Position numbers and translations under genes: made by a program. The notes beneath the pieces are model-generated. The model was not told where the DNA came from and ran no database searches. It worked only from the letters and a program-made list of their open reading frames with translations. From Caecitellus pseudoparvulus (lineage: Eukaryota > Bigyra: Bicosoecida): DNA of 64,000 nt. Below, one piece after another: positions 1-9,187 of the stretch (position 1 is its first letter; each line of letters begins with the position of its first letter). The stretch is taken from assembly GCA_965644315.1 (NCBI GenBank), contig CBFFRQ010000069.1, positions 1 to 64,000 on the forward strand, written 5' to 3'.

Positions 1-1824
1 TAACCCTAACCCTAACCCTAACCCTAACCCTAACCCTAACCCTAACCCTAACCCTAACCCTAACCCTAACCCTAACCCTAACCCTAACCCTAACCCTAAC
101 CCTAACCCTAACCCTAACCCTAACCCTAACCCTAACCCTAACCCTAACCCTAACCCTAACCCTAACCCTAACCCTAACCCTAACCCTAACCCTAACCCTA
201 ACCCTAACCCTAACCCTAACCCTAACCCTAACCCTAACCCTAACCCTAACCCTAACCCTAACCCTAACCCTAACCCTAACCCTAACCCTAACCCTAACCC
301 TAACCCTAACCCTAACCCTAACCCTAACCCTAACCCTAACCCTAACCCTAACCCTAACCCTAACCCTAACCCTAACCCTAACCCTAACCCTAACCCTAAC
401 CCTAACCCTAACCCTAACCCTAACCCTAACCCTAACCCTAACCCTAACCCTAACCCTAACCCTAACCCTAACCCTAACCCTAACCCTAACCCTAACCCTA
501 ACCCTAACCCTAACCCTAACCCTAACCCTAACCCTAACCCTAACCCTAACCCTAACCCTAACCCTAACCCTAACCCTAACCCTAACCCTAACCCTAACCC
601 TAACCCTAACCCTAACCCTAACCCTAACCCTAACCCTAACCCTAACCCTAACCCTAACCCTAACCCTAACCCTAACCCTAACCCTAACCCTAACCCTAAC
701 CCTAACCCTAACCCTAACCCTAACCCTAACCCTAACCCTAACCCTAACCCTAACCCTAACCCTAACCCTAACCCTAACCCTAACCCTAACCCTAACCCTA
801 ACCCTAACCCTAACCCTAACCCTAACCCTAACCCTAACCCTAACCCTAACCCTAACCCTAACCCTAACCCTAACCCTAACCCTAACCCTAACCCTAACCC
901 TAACCCTAACCCTAACCCTAACCCTAACCCTAACCCTAACCCTAACCCTAACCCTAACCCTAACCCTAACCCTAACCCTAACCCTAACCCTAACCCTAAC
1001 CCTAACCCTAACCCTAACCCTAACCCTAACCCTAACCCTAACCCTAACCCTAACCCTAACCCTAACCCTAACCCTAACCCTAACCCTAACCCTAACCCTA
1101 ACCCTAACCCTAACCCTAACCCTAACCCTAACCCTAACCCTAACCCTAACCCTAACCCTAACCCTAACCCTAACCCTAACCCTAACCCTAACCCTAACCC
1201 TAACCCTAACCCTAACCCTAACCCTAACCCTAACCCTAACCCTAACCCTAACCCTAACCCTAACCCTAACCCTAACCCTAACCCTAACCCTAACCCTAAC
1301 CCTAACCCTAACCCTAACCCTAACCCTAACCCTAACCCTAACCCTAACCCTAACCCTAACCCTAACCCTAACCCTAACCCTAACCCTAACCCTAACCCTA
1401 ACCCTAACCCTAACCCTAACCCTAACCCTAACCCTAACCCTAACCCTAACCCTAACCCTAACCCTAACCCTAACCCTAACCCTAACCCTAACCCTAACCC
1501 TAACCCTAACCCTAACCCTAACCCTAACCCTAACCCTAACCCTAACCCTAACCCTAACCCTAACCCTAACCCTAACCCTAACCCTAACCCTAACCCTAAC
1601 CCTAACCCTAACCCTAACCCTAACCCTAACCCTAACCCTAACCCTAACCCTAACCCTAACCCTAACCCTAACCCTAACCCTAACCCTAACCCTAACCCTA
1701 ACCCTAACCCTAACCCTAACCCTAACCCCTAACCCTAACCCTAACCCTAACCCCTAACCCTAACCCTAACCCTAACCCTAACCCTAACCCTAACCCTAAC
1801 CCTAACCCTAACCCTAACCCTAAC
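1..1824. repeat. Terminal telomere array (CCCTAA)n
   Basis: About 300 head-to-tail copies of the hexamer taaccc, the C-rich strand of a TTAGGG telomere, so the left edge of the window is a chromosome end. The array is perfect by eye to about 1726; a few variant units with an extra C (acccctaa) appear at about 1727-1755, and it ends at 1824 where tttccaaatg begins. Variant units at the centromere-proximal side are normal for telomeres, because only the distal part is renewed by telomerase. Confidence 0.99.
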
Positions 1825-2047
1825 TTTCCAAATGTCAAGCTAATCACAAGTTGTGAAGTGCTAACATTGCCTAATCCAGGCGCTCGTGCACCCAAGTGTG
1901 GTGTTGCACAGTGCTTGCTGGTTGGGTGGTGCGCACCGGGGCGGGGTAGTGCGAATTCCGCACACCATCGCACCGTGGCTCCCAGTTTGCGCCCTCGGTC
2001 GGGGCATGCACCTGGGATCGACATCAAAAGCATCATTGACAAGCATC

Positions 2048-4131
2048 ATGAACGCCCAAGTGGATCAAGTCCTGGGGGTCCTCTTCGTGGAGGGGTGCCT
2101 GAAGCGCAAGCAAGTGCTCGGCCCCAGAACAGGTGTCTTCACTGACATGCCACGTCGGGGTGCCGCACGCACCTTCGAGCTTGGAGGACCCCTGCCCAAG
2201 ACTGATCATGATAGTTCATCTTCGGCACGGGACATGTGGCTCGAGGTCTATGGGGAAGCCGCCGAACGGCTGATCCCAGGGCTGAGTGCGGAATTCGGCA
2301 ACGCCAATGCGGCCCTGCGCCAGGGACCCACCGGATCGCCAACCATCCTCGTCACGCTCGGAAGTGAGGGTGATTCACCAACAGTGGCACGTCAACTTCG
2401 CATTCTTGCTGCTCAAGAGGACGACTTCGCCATTCGAGTCGGCCAAGGTGGGTTCGTCGCCGTGGCCTACACCAACACCAAGCAGTTCGCATCGGCGAAG
2501 GCGAAAGTGAAGGTGAAGGCCCACCCCACCGCCATCCAAGTGGCCCACCAAGTGACCAAGGAAGCAACCGAAATCGCCTGCCAGTCAGGTGATGTTGCCA
2601 AGGTCATGTGCCTCGTTAGGTCCCACTTCGACCATGGCCCCGTGCCAGCCCAAGCCGTCCGTCCCAGTGTCAGACAATCCGTCCCCTCCGAGGGTGATGC
2701 ACCTGTCGACACCAAGACACCATCGACCTGGACTGACACTCAGCTCGACAAGGCACCGAAGAAGAAGAAGACCCGTCGAGGCAAGCGAGGAAAGGGCAAG
2801 TCAGCCGGACGATCCCTCACCTTCGAGGACGTCTTCATCAAGAACGTCCGGCCACCTGCACCTCGACCAACCTCACCACCTGCCACCCAAGGCTCACCCA
2901 AAGATACCGTCACCACCCCTGTGGTGCATGCCATGTTGCCTTCATCAAGGGTGCAGCGGGGCGTCGACCGCAAGTGGCCGTCCCCCACCCCGTCGGGCGA
3001 GGCAAGCCCCGAGGTGCACCGGTATCGGCCGTCTGCAGCAGCAGCATGGGAGGTGATCACAAGGGTGGTGCCTCTTCATGACAGTGTGCGGACACCCGAG
3101 CACCTGGCCGAGTACCCCATCAAGCCTGGCCCTCTGGCCGACCTGCTGTCATCGACCCACGTGTACTCTAACGTGGGGGGCGGGCCTGTGTCCAGGCCTG
3201 TCTCGAGACGGCAGCAGGGGAGAGGGTCTTCGAGGCTGGGGACCTCCTCCTACTCCAGCATGCAGCCACCATCAACGCTGCCCAGCTTGCCTTCAAGCAC
3301 ATGGTCAGGCAGCTGGAGGGGGTGGTCAGTGACTCGTCCAGCTCGGACATCATGGACGTCGGCCAGAAGCCACCCTCCCCCTTCCGCTCAGACGGGCAAC
3401 GGGTGGCCGTCTTCCGCAACATGCTGCACCAGCACTCGCCGGATGACACCTTCCTGGCCCCAGGTACACCACCAGTCCTGCTTCCCGGCCTGCACCTGCT
3501 CATCGACCGCATCAACCAAGGGTACCGTGCCCCAGCCGGGCATGATGACCTTGGCCAGGCCGGCGTCGACCCCAGCCAGGTTGATGAAGAGGGTGACCAA
3601 GAGGGGCACCTCGACGGAGTGCTGTATGCCTTCGCACTTCGAGAGGTGTGGACCGACAACACGGCCCATCTGCAGCTCATCCTCGTCGACCATGATCGAG
3701 GCAAGCTGGTGCTGTGGAACCCCGACATCCCTGACCTCCATGACGAGCTGCCCCTGCACAAGTGCATGACCCGGCTGGCAGCCGAAGGCATCAACGTCTT
3801 GTACCGGATCTGGACCACACCCGAGGCGGGCAGTCCAGCACCCTTCCGGGACAGGCTTCGAGGGGCACTCCAGTCTCTCCGAGATGACTTCCCGCGCCTG
3901 CCTCACATGGGCACCGACGGCACCGTGCACCCCCAGACCCTCATCGCTGGCAAGGGCACAAGGGTGGCCATGCCTCATGGGCGGATGACCCGACAGCAGG
4001 CCGCCACCCTGGAGGCTGAGGTCAAGGACCCCCTCAAGCGGCTGGTGCCTGAAGACGGCGAGGGTCGCCTGCCCAAGGTCAAGGATGTGCCCCACATCTC
4101 GATCGGGCAGATGGGTGGACGCCTGATGTAA
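2048..4131 (+). CDS. ORF1/gag-like protein of the outer unit, two frames joined by a candidate -1 frameshift
   Basis: The frame open from 1886 is coding-like from the ATG at 2048 (MNAQVDQVLG) to about 3180. It contains a basic, Lys-rich stretch near residues 230-260 and Pro/Ser/Thr-rich linkers. The continuation lies in the -1 frame, 3172-4131, where acidic and hydrophobic segments (around VLYAFALREVW and LQLILVDHDRG) look like a folded domain. That frame opens only after a TAA at 3169-3171, and the string GTG GGG GGC at 3173-3181 fits the X XXY YYZ slippery pattern. A one-base indel in the same G6 run explains the data equally well, making this a pseudogene or a sequencing error. No known domain is recognised. 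By position it would be a nucleic-acid-binding ORF1 protein, which is inference. Confidence 0.5.
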
Positions 4132-4746
4132 GTCACCTGTGGGGGCATACTCCCTGTGCCACACATGACTGAAGCTTTGTGTCGCGACCGACGCACATAG
4201 CTGACATCGGACATTGGAAAGTCCAACCCAACCTCACCATCACCAACCCAACATCGATACCAACACATCAGGACTCGGCTCAGTGGAAGGGGAAGGCACT
4301 TGCAGCAAGATCTGTGAGGCCGCCCCCAAACCTGAGCCGAAGGGACAGCCGGGCTGGGTCGTGTGCTTGCATCTCAGCAACACCCAGTCCGTGTCGAGTC
4401 CATATCCTCCAGCCCACACCGCCACCCAAGCCAAGCAAGTCGGGTCTCCACCCCTGGACATCGGACCGAGACGGACGAGACTGGACTGGACGGACAAGAC
4501 AAGAGTGGACCGAGACCTGGACCTACACCTCAAGACCATCCCACCGGGGCGGGCGCTGAAGCGCCAAGACAGACGGCGACTTATACAACGGACACGAGTC
4601 TGTGCTAGTCGCAAAGCCGTGCAAGCGGTGCCGTCGTGGTGTCTGTGTCACTGCATTCTGTTGTGGCGCAGGTGGCACCACATGTCCAAGCCCAAGCTGT
4701 ACCATGATGTAGCCTGCATGGAGGCAATCTGCAATGCATTGAGTAG
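4132..4746 (+). other. 3' tail of the outer unit, no convincing gene
   Basis: Several ORFs cross this stretch in different frames, but none has a stable protein-like composition. At 4571-4625 it contains a block shared with the inner unit, and at 4732-4739 the octamer AATGCATT shortly before the telomeric tract. It is read as the 3' untranslated tail that an element-specific reverse transcriptase would recognise. Confidence 0.5.
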
Positions 4747-4769
4747 CTAACCTAACCCTAACCCTAACC
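4747..4769. repeat. Interstitial telomeric tract between the two units
   Basis: Four CCCTAA-type units (one shortened to ctaacc) lie between the 3' tail of the outer unit and the first base of the inner unit (gggtccctg). The orientation is the same as the terminal array. It looks like a former chromosome terminus, or the telomere-complementary 3' end of the element RNA. Confidence 0.9.
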
Positions 4770-4913
4770 GGGTCCCTGAGCCCCACCCCTTCGTCCGGCA
4801 CCGCACGGCCAAGGAGAGGAGAGGCGAAGATCGCCCTCCCCTGCGCCGACCGATGGCCAACCACGGCCAGTGGCCCCCCCGAGGGGGGGGCTGGGTGCAA
4901 GGGTGAATGATGT

Positions 4914-5079
4914 GGGATGGACGCCTTGACACCCTGGGGCCACCGGGTACGGGACCCCGCCGACTGCGGCACGCCGGTGCCGAGCGCGGGGTCACCGTGG
5001 TGTCGGGCGGTCCGGCAAGGATGCATTGGCAACAATGCATTCAAAACACCACACCACCCGCTCGAGCGTCCAGCAGAAC
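4914..5079 (+). repeat. 166-bp direct repeat, copy 1
   Basis: Identical by eye to 5265-5430, at a spacing of 351 bp. It contains a perfect 8-bp inverted repeat with a 4-nt loop (ATGCATTG gcaa CAATGCAT, 5021-5040). The position upstream of the coding region suggests a duplicated leader or promoter module, or a long terminal duplication. Confidence 0.9.
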
Positions 5080-5230
5080 TGCTGTTGCCTCCCCCGCAGG
5101 GGGTGGCAAGCGGGGGTTCTGCAGGGAGGGAGGCGGGGCAGTGTCGCCTGGGGCGCACTCTTCACCTCGCCTCCCATCCTCAGACCCTCACGTCGATGCC
5201 CCCTCTAACCTTCCTCCCTGACTTCGCCCG

Positions 5231-5263
5231 CTTCCTTTTTCTTTTTTTTCCTTCTTCCCTCCT
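5231..5263 (+). repeat. Polypyrimidine tract between the direct repeats
   Basis: Thirty-three bases consisting of C and T only, including a run of eight T, immediately before copy 2 of the 166-bp repeat. It resembles the pyrimidine tract before a splice acceptor or a retroelement junction, but no function can be assigned. Confidence 0.6.
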
Positions 5264-5264
5264 T

Positions 5265-5430
5265 GGGATGGACGCCTTGACACCCTGGGGCCACCGGGTA
5301 CGGGACCCCGCCGACTGCGGCACGCCGGTGCCGAGCGCGGGGTCACCGTGGTGTCGGGCGGTCCGGCAAGGATGCATTGGCAACAATGCATTCAAAACAC
5401 CACACCACCCGCTCGAGCGTCCAGCAGAAC
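5265..5430 (+). repeat. 166-bp direct repeat, copy 2
   Basis: Second copy of the repeat at 4914-5079, with no difference seen by eye. The two copies diverge abruptly after cagcagaac: tgctgttgcc follows copy 1 and atgctgggtt follows copy 2. The coding-like part of the downstream ORF starts just after this copy. Confidence 0.9.
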
Positions 5431-7130
5431 ATGCTGGGTTCTCCTGCGGAGCGGTCTTCTCAGGGGCATGGTTAGGAGTGAAGCTGAAGAACCAGATTGG
5501 AAGAGCCATTGTTACATCCTCAGCCGACTATGTCCTGTGCACACAAGCCAACAGCCTCTTGATACCTCTGCGACAAGTTGACCGGGGTGTGTCCAAAGCC
5601 CTGAGCAAGAGCCTTCTCTGTACACAGAGCTCACTCATGAGGCCACACAGTGCCGCAACACTCACACTATGCGGTATCAAGCCAGCCCACATCAGGTCAA
5701 CACAGCTTCGTGTGAACCTCTTCCGGAAGATGCTTGCACGCCTCCATGACCGCTCCCCCTTGGCAAAGTCCCTCCTCCTCACCATTCCCCAAGCCATAGA
5801 CATGCTACCACCAAGCATCTCGACCGCGTTCGTCGTCCAAAGCACTGTACAACTGCAGCACCACCAAGCCAAACAAACGCCACTACCTTGGGCACTGTTT
5901 GGGATCCTTGACCTGTGGATGTATGGATGTCTGCCCGATCTGAACGATCTGAAAGATGCTTGCCTGGCAGAGGGGTCACGAAAGCAGCAAGCACTCACAG
6001 CAGTTCTCACATGTCTGAAGAAGCCACCACACTCTGCGAAGATCGAGGTGATGGGCATTGCGGTACCACCCCTGGCAACTATAGACACCCCTCCGCAGTT
6101 TCAGTCACTCACATCATGGCAGACACGACACCAGGTGGTTGCCTCATATCTGCATGTGGTGCAAACCAAGCAAAGCATAGCAGCCGGCTACTCCACATCG
6201 TCAAGACTCCCAAGCGCCATCAAACCACGCCCTCATCACGTTGGCATTGGAGCACAACACTTCACAATGCTGCACCCGATCCCATCTGGGATCAGTCCCC
6301 TCCTGTGGGCATGCGCCGAGGACAAGCCTCTCTGCAACATGGTTCATCAGTGGCAGACACTACAACTCTTACATGGAGGGGATGACCCAACACTCTACTC
6401 GACCTGTCCACTGTGTGCCACTGAAGTCCCTGCAGACCTCCACCGCCACGTCATCCTCCACTGCCACAACCTCAACACACCAAGGCGAGCAGCCATTGAG
6501 AGACTTGCAAATCTCCTTCAAGAATGTGAGGACGAGGCAAGCACTCCGAAGACAACTGTCCAACACCCACCTCAAGCTGTGACTAGAGCCATACGTGCCA
6601 GCTTCACTAGCTTGTGCGTTCCGGAAGACCATGAAGAAGCCATGTACCGCCTCATTCTCTGTGGTCAATGGCCATGGTATTGGGGACAAGGCGATACAGG
6701 CCAACAAACATCCAGAGAGCAGGCCAGTGTGTACAGCTTTCCATACATAAGGTTCCACAAGGGGACACAGAAAAGATCTCCACCCCGCTCTTGGAAGGAT
6801 CTCCAGCGGCGCGCTGCTGAGTTTGCTGGGGACGCATGGCGAGCAGTCGTGGCAGCCTTTCTTCGAGACAGGCACCCCGATAGACTCCATGTACACTCCC
6901 ATGCAAGGCATCTCTGGTGGTCAGTGTTCGGCAGAGACACTCCACTCCCTGGGCACAGAGACGCAGATGCCTCTGTAGTCACCAAGCATCCCCGACCACC
7001 CAAACCTGCAAGAGTTAGACGCTTCTTTCCAGCACGAGCCGGACAAGTACCTTCCCATGAAGGCAAGGTACAGCAAACTTTGCGGAGTATGATTCGCCGG
7101 AACGTGGACGCTCAACACGACAGCTCCTGA
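5431..7130 (+). pseudogene. C-terminal fragment of a non-LTR-type reverse transcriptase with zinc finger
   Basis: The open frame extends upstream to 4917, but the part through the direct repeats is probably not native protein. From about 5431 the product has a helical segment like the RT thumb/connector (TLCGIKPAHIRSTQLRVNLF) and, near 6400-6460, a finger of the form C-x2-C-x10-H-x4-C (CPLCATEVPADLHRHVILHC). This is the arrangement seen at the C-terminus of many non-LTR retrotransposon polyproteins (zf-RVT type). A basic, Arg-rich tail follows up to the TGA at 7130. No YxDD box, apurinic endonuclease or RNase H motif is seen, so it is a 5'-truncated remnant. An alternative is the 3' part of a telomeric Penelope-like element. 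RT ancestry is moderately sure; catalytic competence is excluded for this copy. Confidence 0.6.
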
Positions 7131-7265
7131 CAATCTTCGCTCTCAACCACCCTCTGAAAAGTGTGGCAAGAGTCGTCGTGTCCCCCCCCACCGACCCACA
7201 TGCTCCTAGACACCACCTTCGATTCCCCACATTATAACAAACAACGCCCTGACAAGCATACACAG

Positions 7266-8562
7266 GTCATGCACCCTGCCTGCTGCTGGATCCTGACCAT
7301 GCAGCACCGCTGCGTGCCGCCCGTCGCCCTCCAACACCTCCTTCATGGCCAATCCGCCGGCCCACACGCTGCCACACCATCCCATCCGGGCCACGATACT
7401 GACATGACAGCATACACAGGTCATGCACCCTGCCTGCTACTGGACCCTGACCATGCAGCACCGCTGCGTGCCGCCCGTCGCCCTCCAACACCTCCTTCAT
7501 GGCCAATCCGCCGGCCCACACGCTGCCACACCATCCCATCCGGGCCACGATACTGACATGACAGCATACACAGGTCATGCACCCTGCCTGCTACTGGACC
7601 CTGACCATGCAGCACCGCTGCGTGCCGCCCGTCGCCCCCCAACACCTCCTTCATGGCCAATCCGCCGGCCTACAGGCCGCCACACCATCCCATCCGGGCC
7701 ACGATACTGACATGACAGCATACACAGGTCATGCACCCTGCCTGCTACTAGACCCTGACCATGCAGCACCGCTGCGTGCCGCCCGTCGCCCTCCAACACC
7801 TCCTTCATGGCCAATCCGCCGGCCCACACGCTGCCACACCATCCCATCCGGGCCACGATACTGACCTGACAGCATACACAGGTCATGCACCCTGCCTGCT
7901 GCTGGATCCTGACCATGCAGCACCGCTGCGTGCCGCCCGTCGCCCTCCAACACCTCCTTCATGGCCAATCCGCCGGCCCACACGCTGCCACACCATCCCA
8001 TCCGGGCCACGATACTGACCTGACAGCATACACAGGTCATGCACCCTGCCTGCTACTGGACCCTGACCATGCAGCACCGCTGCGTGCCGCCCGTCGCCCT
8101 CCAACACCTCCTTCATGGCCAATCCGCCGGTCTACAGGCCGCCACACCATCCCATCCGGGCCACGATACTGACCTGACAGCATACACAGGTCATGCACCC
8201 TGCCTGCTACTGGACCCTGACCATGCAGCACCGCTGCGTGCCGCCCGTCGCCCTCCAACACCTCCTTCATGGCCAATCCGCCGGCCCACACGCTGCCACA
8301 CCATCCCATCCGGGCCACGATACTGACCTGACAGCATACACAGGTCATGCACCCTGCCTGCTACTGGACCCTGACCATGCAGCACCGCTGCGTGCCGCCC
8401 GTCGCCCTCCAACACCTCCTTCATGGCCAATCCGCCGGCCCACACGCTGCCACACCATCCCATCCGGGCCACGATACTGACCTGACAGCATACACAGGTC
8501 ATGCACCCTGCCTGCTACTGGACCCTGACCATGCAGCACCGCTGCGTACCGCCCGACGCCCT
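7266..8562 (+). repeat. 154-bp subtelomeric satellite, eight full units plus a partial ninth
   Basis: Units start at 7266, 7420, 7574, 7728, 7882, 8036, 8190, 8344 and 8498 (partial to about 8562); every full unit is exactly 154 bp. Variant positions sort into classes: units 1-3 carry gacatgacag where most later ones carry gacctgacag; units 3 and 6 carry ctacaggccgcc instead of cccacacgctgcc; units 1 and 5 carry tgctgctggatcc. Because 154 is not a multiple of 3, the repeated peptides on both strands break at each unit and are not genes. The array lies between the RT ORF and the 3' tail, like the 3'-UTR repeats of telomeric retroelements. Confidence 0.97.
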
Positions 8563-9187
8563 ACTTGCGCTTGTCTGCTGACAGCGCGCCAGCGCTCACA
8601 GCCCCAGCAAGTGGTGAAGTCAGGATCCCGTGACGCGACACGATTAAATGATGCAGGACTTGCACGATGATAACACTTTATCCAAGCAGTTGATCTGTTC
8701 GTGCTGCAACAGTCGCTCCACAGCTCATGGGCTCACCTGTACAATTGCGGAAAACGCACATGGATCCTTCGATTTCCGCACACGCACCTGCTCTCCAAAG
8801 CCATGAAACCGGCGCACGTGCAAAGAGAATGCCCTTTCAGTGACTAATTTTACGTTCCTGCATGAAGTGGTGTTGAGATTGTGACTGAAAAGTGTGAGCC
8901 CCGGTGTGATTGCCTGGTTTGCTGAACTGTGGCACTTACAAGTTCCGTGAATGATGGGAAAATCAGTGTTTCGAGGACCACCAAGACCTTTTCCTTTTGG
9001 AGCGGATACTGAAGTATCCTAGCACATGGCGACATATATAACGGACTTAAGTCTGTGTTTGTTGCAGAACCATGCAAATGGTAGCCATGCTGATGTGAGT
9101 GACCGCCTCGCGGTTTGTAACATCTACTGTGAAGCTCCAGCTGAACCGCACATGAACAAGTGTGGAAGTGAAATGCATTACATCTGA
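8563..9187 (+). other. 3' tail of the inner unit
   Basis: No sense gene is seen. At 9025-9087 lies the block shared with the outer unit (ggcgacatatataacggac to agtctgtg), and at 9172-9179 AATGCATT precedes the CCCTAA tract. One ATTTCCGCA 9-mer lies at 8772-8780. On the minus strand an open frame enters from the truncated gene at 9215 and runs to 8850. Confidence 0.5.

Larger units (their letters stand above)
1825..4746 (+). mobile_element. Outer subtelomeric retroelement-like unit with an ORF1/gag-like gene only
   Basis: This unit lies between the terminal telomere and a 23-nt internal CCCTAA tract. It carries one long coding region in two frames (2048-4131) and a non-coding 3' tail of about 600 bp. 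The last 180 bp resemble the tail of the inner unit at 9023-9187: a shared ggcgac..tat..aacggac..agtctgtg block and AATGCATT just before the telomeric tract. I see no reverse-transcriptase or endonuclease motifs. The 3' end points inward and abuts CCCTAA, the orientation expected if the RNA 3' end was reverse transcribed from the free G-strand overhang. The mobile-element identity is inferred from the tail and layout; the protein itself is not recognised. Confidence 0.6.
4770..9187 (+). mobile_element. Inner subtelomeric retroelement, 5'-truncated, with RT C-terminal region
   Basis: The unit is bounded on both sides by CCCTAA tracts. Order from the left: GC-rich leader, 166-bp direct repeat copy 1 (4914-5079), polypyrimidine tract (5231-5263), repeat copy 2 (5265-5430), an ORF of about 565 codons ending at 7130, a 154-bp satellite (7266-8562), and a 3' tail ending at a telomeric tract. 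The ORF resembles the region downstream of the catalytic core in non-LTR reverse transcriptases. The catalytic YxDD part is absent, so this copy cannot move alone. The inward 3' end joined to CCCTAA is the arrangement described for HeT-A-type elements and for endonuclease-deficient Penelope-like elements at telomeres. Which class it belongs to is undecided. Confidence 0.7.

Noticed and set aside
1-1824. A long direct-repeat array that could be taken for a CRISPR or microsatellite
   Set aside because: Unit is the hexamer CCCTAA without spacers at a sequence end, which is telomere.
4917-5430. N-terminal part of the 737-codon frame through the 166-bp repeats
   Set aside because: The same peptide appears twice because of the direct repeat, composition is leader-like, and no RT motif is present before about 5431.
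7206-8670. Series of 60-113 codon frames on both strands with repeated peptides
   Set aside because: They are produced by the 154-bp satellite, and each is cut by the shift of one base per unit.
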